Source: Proales similis (lineage: Eukaryota; Rotifera; Eurotatoria; Ploima; Proalidae). From it: a stretch of DNA of 64,000 bases. The DNA lies in the NCBI GenBank assembly GCA_019059635.1, contig JAGVRJ010000001.1:1116001-1180000 (forward strand), in the 5' to 3' direction. Numbering within the stretch: the stretch's first letter is position 1; each line of letters starts with the position of its first letter. Made by a program: the position numbers and the translations under genes. This document shows, piece after piece, positions 23,204 to 39,768 of this stretch. The notes below the pieces were generated by a model. It saw nothing but the letters and a program-made list of their open reading frames with translations. It searched no databases and was not told the DNA's origin.

Positions 23204-23510
23204 CAAATCAACCTCTTGATCGCACTCTCCTACCGCCTGAGAACTGCATGAGCCGACATTAGCCAACAGAATGAGACAGCACTCTAGAGCAGCTGCTTGT
23301 TCTATTAATAAAGCTCAATTTGATTTAATCTTTGTCGGCCTTTCAGGAGTGGCAGCTCTCTCTCTCTACTCGCGAACCGTTTTATTTTTCGCCTCTCATT
23401 TTACTTGAAGGCTAAATTTAGCTGTGCCAAATAACATTTGCAGTATTTGCACTAGCAACGTCGAAATAAATAGAAAAAAACAAGAAGAAGAGGAGAAACA
23501 GGAAAGGACA

Positions 23511-23590
23511 CACAAAGAGAGAGAGAGAGAGAAAGAGAGACAGACAGACACGGAGAGACAGAGAGAGGAGAGGGGGACAGAGAGATCAAG
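23511..23590 (+). repeat. Purine-rich GA/CA tract
   Basis: Imperfect GAGA, CAGA and GGAGAG units over about 80 bp, almost pure purine on the plus strand. Confidence 0.8.
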
Positions 23591-25597
23591 AGTTATTTGC
23601 CCAATAGCTACAACTGCGCTGCTTCCCTCGTTCAATTAAACGAGGAAACATCGTGTGATGCACGCAATCTAAAATTCAATATCATCAGCATCATCTTGCC
23701 AGTGCATTCTCAACAGCAGCAGCAGCCGATTTAGAACGATCGCATCTTCCTCTGGGTTACACGGTTTAGGCTGTGATCGCTTCCCTGTGTTCGCTCGCTT
23801 CATCATTATGGATTAGATCGGGCCCAGTTCTAGTTCGATCGCTAATCTGTCTTCTAGCGACGATATTGTGGCTTTTTAAATCGGTTTGCCACAATCTGTG
23901 CATTTTAGTGGCAAACAGCCCCAAGTGAATGCGCGCCAAATCAATTTGGCCACACAAGTCATTCACCTAGTTGATCGGATTTTATTTGCCTGAGCTCATA
24001 GTGTCTATTATTCGAGATACGGAAGCCAGTGTCAGTTCAAGCGTGTTCGTTTTCTGATTGAAATGAACTAAGGCCGTTCGCATCCAACGGCATTGAACCA
24101 CGAAATGGAAGCCAACATGAAAACAACGAAATGGAAGCAAACCGAAAGATATACAGCGCGCCAGAGAGAGAGAGAGAGAAAAGGGCAAAAACAGAAAAAC
24201 AGAGATCGGAGCAAGGATGGTGCGAAAAGAATGGATTAGAACAATCGCAATCGTTTTTAGCCCAGCAGCAAATTTTCGCCCTAATTTGCATACGAGGCAT
24301 CAGCGAGCCTGACAGATAGCAGTTCTGCGCGGCACAAAGCGACCGAGCACTGGCGCCGAATGACATGTCGACGATGCGAAATTGGCACGATGATCTAATA
24401 TTCTGCAGCTTCACATAATCGATCAAGTTTGCGTAGAAGCGCACACCAGGTAGCCCGCGCTCTCCCTTTCTCTCCAGCGCGCGCCCGTTCAGCGGCTTAA
24501 CGAGGCAAACTAGAAACAAATTTCTATTATTCGCTTTTAATGCATTTTGAAGCCGGTCGGCTGCGATCCGATCTAATCCGTTCCAGAGCATCTTATTTAG
24601 AGCGAGTGAGCGAATCGTGCTCAGACTTTAGTTCGAACGCTCGTGTTGGCTTCTTTGAGCCACCGTCTGCTATTTGCTCAATTTTTAACCGAAACTCGAC
24701 CACTTAGCACCATTCATAACGCTCGAGCAGGCACCGATTTTCGTCTATCAGGCCGATCGAGACGAGGCTGCCACTCATTTCTTGAAATGGGTCTTAGAAT
24801 CGGCCGCTAAGTACGCCAAGCCAAGTCCGGTTTCACTTGCTGATCCTTTCGCTTTTTTTGTCCGTGTTTCCTTATCGCTGGGGTGGTTGCTTCTTTTTGC
24901 ATGCATTCGCGGTCTTCTTTGGTCAATTTGTATTTATTCGTGCTCATGAGAAAACTGTTCTGCTGCTTCTCTTATTTGGGGGTTCTCATTCCTAACGCTT
25001 CGTTTGTTTTCAATCAGAACTCTCTTGATAAATCATGCAACTGCCGCCGGACAAGTAGGCATTGTCCGAGGCCTCTCAGAGTCTCTCAATCCAAGAGCTA
25101 TGCTAACATGCCATGTGTAGTATGCCATCTGTAGCATGGTGTGTGTGTGTGCGCGCGATGCTCGACAGTTAATTGAAAGCGCGCTCGTGACAGGCACATC
25201 TGCTAGAGCCGACCGATAGACGTCCGGCAAGCGAATGCATTCAAACGGATAAAGATAGAGAATGCTAATCGCACGGCTGATTTATGCCCAACGGTCAGAC
25301 GGAGAATTTCGACTCGACTCATAATCACAGTGGGGGGAGAATGGGGCAGTGTATTTGCAAGTCCGGAGCGAGTCGCTCATCCGTTCAACGCCCTAATCTT
25401 GCTCATTACAATATTCAGCCGGAACGCATTGTCACTACTGCTGGAGCAAATGGTTTCAGGAGGGTCGCTAATTGAGTAAACATGAGATGAGAGGGGGCCA
25501 TGGTTTATTTGCTCGCCACTAAAGCTGCCGTTCATCAGGCTTCAGTACAGTCAAACGTGGCCAATCATTGTTCCAGCATAACCAGAACCGCTTTCTC

Positions 25598-25626
25598 TCT
25601 TCTCTTCTTCTTCTTCTTCTTCTCCT
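25598..25626 (+). repeat. TTC trinucleotide run
   Basis: Tandem TTC/TCT units over about 29 bp, bordered by further pyrimidines. Confidence 0.75.
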
Positions 25627-27242
25627 TCTTATGCAGAACGAGGCTGCTGCGAGTTGCAAGCCTATTGGAACAAAGGAATTATTTGCGTGTTTAAAATAAT
25701 TTCACTTTGGTTGTTGGGCGAGAAAAGACTGCGCTCACACGGTGTAGTGGCATTGCAAAAATTGCAAATTCAGCCATAAATCATGCAAGAATTGCTAATT
25801 GTACAGAGAGCTCTTTGGCAGCATTGTGTGATTACATAATTAACATGCACCAGGCACACAGGCAGCCACAGGAACAAGGCAGGGAACAATGAATGGCGAG
25901 TCAATCAGCGAGCGAATTTCTCTCTCTTTCATTCTTTCCACTTTCCTGCCTAGTAATCAAATTTCATTCGAACAGGTGCCACCTCACCGAACCGCAGTCA
26001 GCTTACACCTTCTAATCGTTTAATTCGTAATTCGCTCGTCGGCTTGTTCTCGTTTTTCTTCGACTTTTTCACAATAACCAGCCGTAGTTCAGACGCGCAG
26101 CAAAAACAAAACAAGCGGAGAGAAAGTTGAGTTGAATGGCTTGAGTGAGTTGAGCGCATTCGCAGTCGATCAGTGGCATCTTGTTTCAATGCTGCTGATT
26201 GCGTCGCCCATTCGCACTCTTATGAGCCGACTGTCTTCCCTTCGTCGACATAATCATCCAATTCGGCGGACTCGGAAACTCCAAATTTGTTTACTGGGCA
26301 CCTCTGCTCATGAGCAATTGTTTGCGAACACAACACCCTGACGCCGTCGTCCGTGTGTGTGTGCCCGTCAAGACTAGCGGTAACAAACGCCCAAGATTTG
26401 CCAAGTATAATTGAGTAAGAGCGAGTATGTGAGCCAAACAAAGTAAGCAGGAAACGAAGAGTGAGAGAGTAATAAAGAGCGACTTGTTAATATCGAAATA
26501 CCTTTCACCCGACTGAGTCGATTAATTCTGCCTCTCAGACACAAACGGTAATCGATCTAAGAGAAGCAGGCATGCCACGCGTCCAGCCAGCTTCCGGCTT
26601 AATTATTCATAAGTCAATGAATTAGTTATAACCTTTAAGAGTCTCTTGTTGCCTCGTCTTTCAGATCTAATTGCGTCGTATGGCGCTCACTGGCCCGCTC
26701 GGCTTGCGTAATCAGTTCGACAAGCCGAGTGTGGTTAAGTGCTTTTAAACTTCTCAGTCGATGATCTCTTTCGCTTTATTTTAGATTGCAACTGCTTTGA
26801 ATAGAGTTGAATTGGCGGTCGAGCGATAGTGGATCGTGGCCATAACCAGTCTAGCCACAGCCGTCTACTCTCAGCCTTCCGATTCATCCTCACCCTTTCT
26901 CTCTCTCACTCGCTCTCTCTCTCTTTCTCGTTTTTCATCTATAAATTATATTTTCTCTACTCCATATAGGTCTATGGGGCCATTGGCGAAATAATCCACA
27001 ATTGCAATGACCCATTTTCGCCTCTCGGCCAGCAACGACGAGCCATTATTGAATGCAGCATTTTCACTCTAATTCAATTATGAAAAACTATCTTTAGATT
27101 AGACTGAAACAGCCACGCACACGCACAGAGATACTCGTAGACGCTCACAGACAATGAGATTGGCAGTTGGCTTCAAAGTAGTCGAACTAGAAGAAGCCAT
27201 GATCTAAAATGTGAATGAACAACACGAGCCAAATCAGCAAGG

Positions 27243-30224
27243 ATGACTCAGCCCATGTTACTATTACTTGTTTTGGTCTGCTTGTCAGGCTCGTCACAAT
27301 GTCTGGTGGATGCCAGTCCTCTGGACAGCCTCGCTTCTTCTCGCTTGGCCAATCAGTTCATGCTCACTCGGCCAGAGTTGCACAAACAGCCGGCATCTTG
27401 TCCGTCTGAATGCATTTGCAATTTCGACTCTATAAATTGCAACGGCCTCATCAAAGAGTGCAGCGAGTGCGCCAGCTGGTCTCAAATTGACTTTAACCGA
27501 ATCGAGGCGATGAGGCCTCAGTCTTTCAAGAGATTCAAGTTCGCTGCCAACAAGCCGACGCAAATAATCATTTACAAGCTGGTCAACAGCTCAGTCGGTG
27601 CACACACATTCGACGGCATGCAAGTGCCCGAGAATGGTCGAATTGAAATTGCGTTTCAGTACAACTCGGTTATTCGGTTCGACAAGTTCGCATTGAGCGG
27701 CTTGAACATGCAGCGCAATAGCACACTCGTGTTCAACTTTCCATACACAACTCAAGTCTTGTTCGACTCGAGCTGCTTCGATCAGATCGCCTTCAAGCAT
27801 GCCGACTCCCGCGTCATATTCAGAGTGTTCAAGTCGTTTGCGGTTCGCTTCGAGCGCAATCTTGATTATGAACGATCGCTCAGGCTCAGCACAGGCCAGC
27901 TCATATTTGACATAAAGTCAACACATTTGGTTCGCATAGACGAGAGAGCGTTCGAAGGGCTCCAGCTGGACAACGGAGCTCGTCTCTACTTTGACGTGAA
28001 ACTTGTCGAAAAGCTTCGACTCGAACAAGCCGCGTTCAAGGGCACTCGTCTGGCGGCCGACGCCAAGTTGACTTTTTTCGCCAAACAAATCAATCTTCTT
28101 CAACTCAGACCGTTCTCGTTCAGCTCAATTCAGCTCGAGCGGCAGAGTAACGTGCAAATATACTTTGAAGAGATCGCCTCGAACATCTGCGTTCAGGCGC
28201 AAGTATTCTCGCATTTGCAGCTGCTGGCCGAGCAGAGCAACTTCAACTTCAGCGTCATCAACTCGAGAAATGTGAACTTGATGGACGAGTCATTCGCTTC
28301 CGTTCGGTTCGCTCATCCTCAGTCTCATCTCTATGTGGGTGTGTTCAATACGCCCAGTCTCATACTCATGCTGCAGAACGAGAATTTCTACAAAAAGCTC
28401 ATGTACGATCGCATTGAGTACCTGCGGCCCAGCCAGAGCGGCTTGAACTTCTATCAAGACCAGTACCCGAACTACTACAACCCGAGCTTCTTCTCGCATC
28501 CGTTCGGCATCAATCCTGAAAACCTGTTCACCCATCTGAGCGTAAACAAAGCACTGAGCCAAGCGACCGGCCCAGAAGAGCCGGCCAAGGTCGACATTAG
28601 ATCGATTTACCGCCAAAATCGACCAGTTTTCTCATTTAATCTCACTTTGCATTCAAGCTGCTTCAGCAATTTGAGCCACTCATACCCGTTAGCTTCATCG
28701 GCAGCCTCTGCCAATTTAATAGTGGTCGCCGACGACATTCGCACCCTCAATGCTCACGAGCTGATTCTTAACGGCTCGCAAGCAGGCAGAGGTTCGCTTA
28801 ACCTGGTTCTAAACGTCAAATCTATTTTGACAAGCCCCCAAGCATTTGACTCGGCGCGCCTGCTCAAAGTCGAGTTCCTCAAGAACCCACAAATCGTCGA
28901 GTTGGCTCCGCTCGGAGTCGACAAAATAGAACTGATTGGACTTGATTTCAAGCCCGAACTGTTGGATTCAAGCTCAGGCGAGTTGCAGGCCAACGACGGA
29001 ACAAATAACGACTCGCTTGACCAGCCACCCGGTTTGGACCAAGTGAATTTGGCCAGCTTCTGCAGCAGCCGTTCAGTTGAGTCGAGTCTGAGTGGAACTT
29101 TTCAAATCAAGCCAACGGAAAATGATATTCCCCAAAAGTGCTCGTGTGCTCTCATTCTACTCGCATTTAATCGTGCGAAAATGGTGGCCGATTATGCTTG
29201 TCAGATGCCCACAGCTAATTTCACTCAAGAGTGTATTGCATCTCTTGACTGCAGTCTAGACGAGGCCACTCTGACCGGAAGAGAGGCGTCGAGCTGCTCT
29301 AATCTCAAAGACATCGGACTGGACTCAAACTATTTCAAGTCGAGTGAGCAAGGCGACTTGGGATTTTACGAGGCCGAAGGCGACCTATTCTCGCCGTCGT
29401 CGCAGCTGCATCCCGATTCGGGCGATGTGAGCGGCGACTTGGGCAGTAGCAATAATCGATCAGATGGCGCAGACAGAAGCATCGCCAAGACAGTGGGCAT
29501 CCTCATCGTTGGCTTCATTGCGGGCACAATTGTTCTCATGGTGGTCGTTAACCTGATTCAGTACAAGTTCAGGAGCGAATTTCTCGACGACTATGACACT
29601 TCATCGCAAATGCCGAGCAATGGAGTCGAGCAGATCAGCGCCAATTTCGAAAAAGAGAAAAAGAACGCCGACGGCAACTGCGACGATGGCGACGAGGAAG
29701 AGTACGAGCCGATTAGAGTGAACGAGGACACAATTGGATTTGAGTTCAATGAACGATACGAGGACGAAGACGACGACGACGACGACGGAGAAGATGAGGA
29801 CGAGCAGCTGCGACGGCAAGATCGAGACTCGCGTAAAACGCATATCATCAACACATCGATCAAAGACTCATTTGATTCGGACTGTGAGCACTGCAGTGAT
29901 CGTTGTTTATCCGACGAGCAACAACAAATGCAGTGTCTGCTCGCTGCTCGCACAGAACGAATCAAATCGGGCGTTTGTCATCTGGCTGCCAGTGATTTAG
30001 CCTTATTCAAACACGACCATCAGCTAGAGCCGATTAGTTCTGACGCTCAAAGTGAACGATCCTTTCAAGCGCTTAGCGACCATGACTCGGGCATATCCGT
30101 TTCTGTTTCATCATGCTTCCGACAACCATCAGACTCTTCAGTTTTTGCCGAATACCATAATCGACTTAAATATCCCAACCCTTCGGTCTTTGTTAAACTC
30201 GGCGACGACTACGCCATCGCATAG
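27243..30224 (+). CDS. Single-pass membrane protein with about 28-residue solenoid-like repeats, unrecognised
   Basis: Intronless, 993 residues. A signal peptide covers about residues 1-22 (MTQPMLLLLVLVCLSG). A cysteine cluster follows at 53, 57, 59, 66, 73 and 76 (CPSECICNF, like an LRR N-terminal cap). Residues about 117-375 hold at least eight repeats of roughly 28 residues, each with a Phe-x-Gly/Ser-Leu turn (TFDGMQV, AFEGLQL, AFKGTRL, SFSSIQL) followed by two beta-like strands; this resembles a leucine-rich or beta-solenoid fold but lacks the LxxLxLxxN consensus. Asn-glycosylation sites and Tyr-rich and Cys-rich segments follow. One membrane span lies at about 751-773. The cytoplasmic tail of about 220 residues has an Asp/Glu run near 838-856 and many Ser. 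A cell-surface adhesion or receptor role is inference; I know no named family it belongs to. AATAAA near 30391. Confidence 0.85.
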   Translation: MTQPMLLLLVLVCLSGSSQCLVDASPLDSLASSRLANQFMLTRPELHKQPASCPSECICNFDSINCNGLIKECSECASWSQIDFNRIEAMRPQSFKRFKFAANKPTQIIIYKLVNSSVGAHTFDGMQVPENGRIEIAFQYNSVIRFDKFALSGLNMQRNSTLVFNFPYTTQVLFDSSCFDQIAFKHADSRVIFRVFKSFAVRFERNLDYERSLRLSTGQLIFDIKSTHLVRIDERAFEGLQLDNGARLYFDVKLVEKLRLEQAAFKGTRLAADAKLTFFAKQINLLQLRPFSFSSIQLERQSNVQIYFEEIASNICVQAQVFSHLQLLAEQSNFNFSVINSRNVNLMDESFASVRFAHPQSHLYVGVFNTPSLILMLQNENFYKKLMYDRIEYLRPSQSGLNFYQDQYPNYYNPSFFSHPFGINPENLFTHLSVNKALSQATGPEEPAKVDIRSIYRQNRPVFSFNLTLHSSCFSNLSHSYPLASSAASANLIVVADDIRTLNAHELILNGSQAGRGSLNLVLNVKSILTSPQAFDSARLLKVEFLKNPQIVELAPLGVDKIELIGLDFKPELLDSSSGELQANDGTNNDSLDQPPGLDQVNLASFCSSRSVESSLSGTFQIKPTENDIPQKCSCALILLAFNRAKMVADYACQMPTANFTQECIASLDCSLDEATLTGREASSCSNLKDIGLDSNYFKSSEQGDLGFYEAEGDLFSPSSQLHPDSGDVSGDLGSSNNRSDGADRSIAKTVGILIVGFIAGTIVLMVVVNLIQYKFRSEFLDDYDTSSQMPSNGVEQISANFEKEKKNADGNCDDGDEEEYEPIRVNEDTIGFEFNERYEDEDDDDDDGEDEDEQLRRQDRDSRKTHIINTSIKDSFDSDCEHCSDRCLSDEQQQMQCLLAARTERIKSGVCHLAASDLALFKHDHQLEPISSDAQSERSFQALSDHDSGISVSVSSCFRQPSDSSVFAEYHNRLKYPNPSVFVKLGDDYAIA

Positions 30225-30845
30225 AGCACTCATTTCGCTGGTCTTCAGCAGCAATTCTCTGGCCATCGAATTTATTTTTTAGGCCAATATTTATCTCCTC
30301 AAGCAAATTTCCTTGTTCGATTCATCTTTATAGGCGTTTTTTTTCTGTTTGCTTTTTTCCAGAGTCTAATGTGAGAATTGAATTTTTGTAAAATAAAAGC
30401 ATTGAGCAAATTGAAATTGGTCTCGTTCGGGTGTTTGTTTGAAAGGAATGGTTGAGAAAAGGCGAATAAAACTTTTATTTCGACTAAACGAGTGTTCAGA
30501 AATTTGTTTATCAACAGACAACACGAATTTAGATGAAAAGAAGGATAGAAGAGAAAGAAAGCATTTAGAACTAAGACACGAGCAAACGAACGAACGATAT
30601 TATCAAGAAGATGAGGTGATTGGGATTCCTTATTGAATCAATTTATAAACGAATAAATATTTCGAAACGGATAAACGCTGATTAAACGGTGTAGGCGGCT
30701 TTGCTATCGGTCAGCTTGATTGCGGAGGCCTCAGTCTTTTGGTAAGAGCTTCAGACTCTGGGCATCATGAATTGGCTCGCGTTTACTGAATTGAAAGCAA
30801 AAGACATTGGACGATCGACGACTATTGTTCTCTGGCTGCTTTTGC
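30225..30845. other. Convergent 3' UTRs
   Basis: The plus gene probably ends at the AATAAA near 30391. A minus-strand polyadenylation hexamer near 30473-30478 (TTTATT on plus) could serve the Jun gene. No gene seen. Confidence 0.45.
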
Positions 30846-32024
30846 TCAATGGTAAAATTCGACGTTCATGTCGCAGTTGCAGCTTTTACGGTGCTCATCA
30901 ATTCGACGCTTGAGATCGTTGACTTCGGCCTGAAGGCGGTTTATTTCTTGCTGCTCGCGCAGATTGTCCTCGGTCAGTTGGTTTACTTCGTTCTGCAGCT
31001 GCTCGATCTTTTCCAGTTTGCGGGTGCGGCATTTTCTCGCCGCCTCTCTGTTCCGCGCTCGTTTATTCTCAAGCCGTGCCCGGTCCGGGTCGTCTGCGTT
31101 GGAGGCCTGCGATGCGGTAGAGCTCAGATTGGAATTTTCTGTGTCACGTCGGTTTTTCACTGCGCTCCTTCTGAGACCTTGTGAGCTGCTTTGGCTGGAC
31201 TCAGCGCCAGCCTCGGTCTTTACATTCAGTGCTTGCTTGTTAGTGAGGTTCGGATCACGATTTGAGCCGTGAGGCACCGTCTGGTACTCGTCCTGCTTGC
31301 TGCTTGACACTTCCTGGTACTCGATGTTTTCAGTTTTGAAATTTACCGAGGGCAGTAGCAGCAGGTTGGCACCGTTGTTTGTGTTTATGAGTGTGTACGT
31401 TGCATTTCCATTGGCTAAGTTTGCCGTGCTTTCTATTTGACCTTGAACGCTGCGTTTGTTCACATTGCCGAATATGTGCAGCGGGTCGACCAGAGATGCC
31501 ACAGTGGGCGTAGTGACCGGGTCGTGGCTGGAATTCAACATCGCATGAATTGGATAGTCAGTTTCGCAGGGCGTGATTTTCAGATCGGTCAATTGAGTCG
31601 GATCTGCGAACATTGGAGTGAGAGAAGTCACATTAGTAGGCGTAAAGAGCGTTGTGATCGAGCCCGGAGTACGTAAATTACTTAAGTCGATATTTTGGGC
31701 CAAATTGTTGAGTAAAGGCGTGGGCAATGTTTTGTCGGCAAAGTTCTTAAGCAAATCGCTGTTCACCTGGTTCTGCTCGACTTGAACGATTCCATTCTTT
31801 GGACTAAAGCAGAGCTTATTGCGCTTCGCAGAACCGTTTTGTTCGCCGGACGAACAACCAGGTTCGGCCGAGCTTGATGCGTCTGCACCGTTTTTCAAGC
31901 CCAGAGGCAGATGCATTTTTCTCTTTCGTTCGTTCAACTCCTGTGATTGACTTGTATCTTCTAGGTTCTGAACCGTCAGAAATTGGGAGGCGACCACATC
32001 GCCTGGCGCTTGCTTTTGGCTCAT
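30846..32024 (-). CDS. JUN: Jun-family bZIP transcription factor (AP-1)
   Basis: Dimerising nuclear factor that binds TGA-C-TCA sites, usually with Fos, downstream of JNK. Intronless, 392 residues, as Jun genes commonly are. The bZIP is at about residues 303-370: basic region RARNREAARKCRTRKLEKI with the Jun-type Ala-Ala-x-Lys-Cys core, then a leucine zipper, then a tail HRKSCNCDMNVEFYH resembling the Jun Cys-containing end. In the N-terminal half, a VNSDLLKNF block, TPLLNNL and TP-containing LFTPTNVTSLTP resemble the Jun transactivation segment that carries JNK-phosphorylated serines and threonines. Here most acceptors would be Thr-Pro. A clear delta docking segment is not obvious. Assigned to Jun over ATF/CREB by the basic region. 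Confidence 0.85.
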   Translation of the reverse strand: MSQKQAPGDVVASQFLTVQNLEDTSQSQELNERKRKMHLPLGLKNGADASSSAEPGCSSGEQNGSAKRNKLCFSPKNGIVQVEQNQVNSDLLKNFADKTLPTPLLNNLAQNIDLSNLRTPGSITTLFTPTNVTSLTPMFADPTQLTDLKITPCETDYPIHAMLNSSHDPVTTPTVASLVDPLHIFGNVNKRSVQGQIESTANLANGNATYTLINTNNGANLLLLPSVNFKTENIEYQEVSSSKQDEYQTVPHGSNRDPNLTNKQALNVKTEAGAESSQSSSQGLRRSAVKNRRDTENSNLSSTASQASNADDPDRARLENKRARNREAARKCRTRKLEKIEQLQNEVNQLTEDNLREQQEINRLQAEVNDLKRRIDEHRKSCNCDMNVEFYH

Positions 32025-33242
32025 AGCGTCGTGTGCGCCCAGTTCTTTCTAAAGACAAGTCTAGAATAAACAAGGCTTGTTGTTGTTTGTCTGGGCATAA
32101 GTTGAAATGAAAAAACGCTAAATGTGAGGCCTGAGTGTTTAAGCGGTGAAGCAATGTGGAACAACGCTCTCTCATTCTCTCTGTACTTCAAAGTGACAAA
32201 AGCGGATTTTTAATAGAAAAAAAAGAGCCTGACGGTGCATGCTTTGAATTGTGAACACCTCAAACAAGCAGGATTTGAAATGTCTAAGATTACCTTATCT
32301 GAAAATTATAATAATTTATCTGTGGCCCTGTGCGCACCGAGGTTGCAATAATATTACATAAAAATGTGGAGGTGAGCAGTTGGCATGCTCACAGTTCTTT
32401 TAATAGCTACAAAAGTGTTTTATCATAATTAACCAGGCAAGCGAGCGCGCAAGCGAGTGAGGCGCAGAATTGCTAGCAATTTGGCGATGATTCATTTTAA
32501 GCTCAATCAAATCATAATGAGGCGAATTTCGCACCGCCTCGAGATTGAATTTTATTTTCATCATCCGCGCCTCTGACTCTTTCGTTTGCTCACTCTCACT
32601 GACTGCTCATTGCGATCATTTTTGATGCGTTCTCTTTCAGCACAACGCGCTTGTATGCAACGCCCGCCTTCTTTGTTTGTGCCTATCTCCACCCTATTTT
32701 GATCTAATCTAGTAAATAAAATCTCGAATTAAACGACCGAGCTGATTGTCTGATGATAAGTTCTCTGTTTGAAAGCTGGCTGGCCTTTTTTTTCATCTGT
32801 AATTTCGAAATTTGCACGAGTGCATTTGCCACTTTTTTTTTACCGATTTTTATTGATGCAAAACGAAGAAAAACAAAGAACGAATGTTCGCTATTCAAAA
32901 TAGAGTCAGAACGAGAAAAATATGTTGCAGTTCGCTTCGGTTCTAGTTAAGCAGCTCAGGCAAAGAAATACAAAAGGCTGAAACAAAATGCAGCGATGAA
33001 AGTGGAGATAAAAATTTTAGCTAAAACTTGAGGGTGACGACAAGAAAGCATAAAGAAGCAGATCGTTGAGAGTTCGTGTGTCTATTCTAGATTCGTAGAA
33101 GTGAGTTGACGTCAAGCGATCTAGTAGTTTCATTTGATCGGCTATTGAAGACGCGAAAGATCGCTTGTTTGCAAAGAACGAACTGATGTTGAAAAAAAAA
33201 ACGAACAGAGCGTGCGCGAGCACTGTGCATCACCTTTGGCGC
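32025..33242 (-). promoter_or_regulatory. Jun upstream region and collagen IV alpha2-like 3' UTR
   Basis: A palindromic TGACGTCA octamer lies at 33107-33114, about 1.1 kb upstream of the Jun start. Vertebrate c-Jun is autoregulated through a related TRE/CRE-like site, but this one is equally close to the collagen gene end. AT-rich blocks occur at 32200-32420 and 32770-32850. No gene seen. Confidence 0.35.

Positions 33243-39768
<6,526 letters not shown>

Larger units (their letters stand above)
23204..27242. other. Gene-free 4 kb region upstream of the 993-residue membrane protein gene
   Basis: Contains a purine-rich tract at 23511-23590, a CAG-type run near 23715, a GA tract near 24163-24180 and a TTC run at 25598-25626. 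A TATAAATTA sequence near 26939-26947, about 300 bp before the next start codon, could be a core promoter. Open frames up to 184 codons (24591-24037 minus) have low-complexity composition and no domain I recognise. Confidence 0.45.

Noticed and set aside
24037-24591. 184-codon minus-strand frame in the 23-27 kb spacer
   Set aside because: Composition is low-complexity where it crosses a GA tract, there is no domain or homologue I recognise, and no splice or promoter context.
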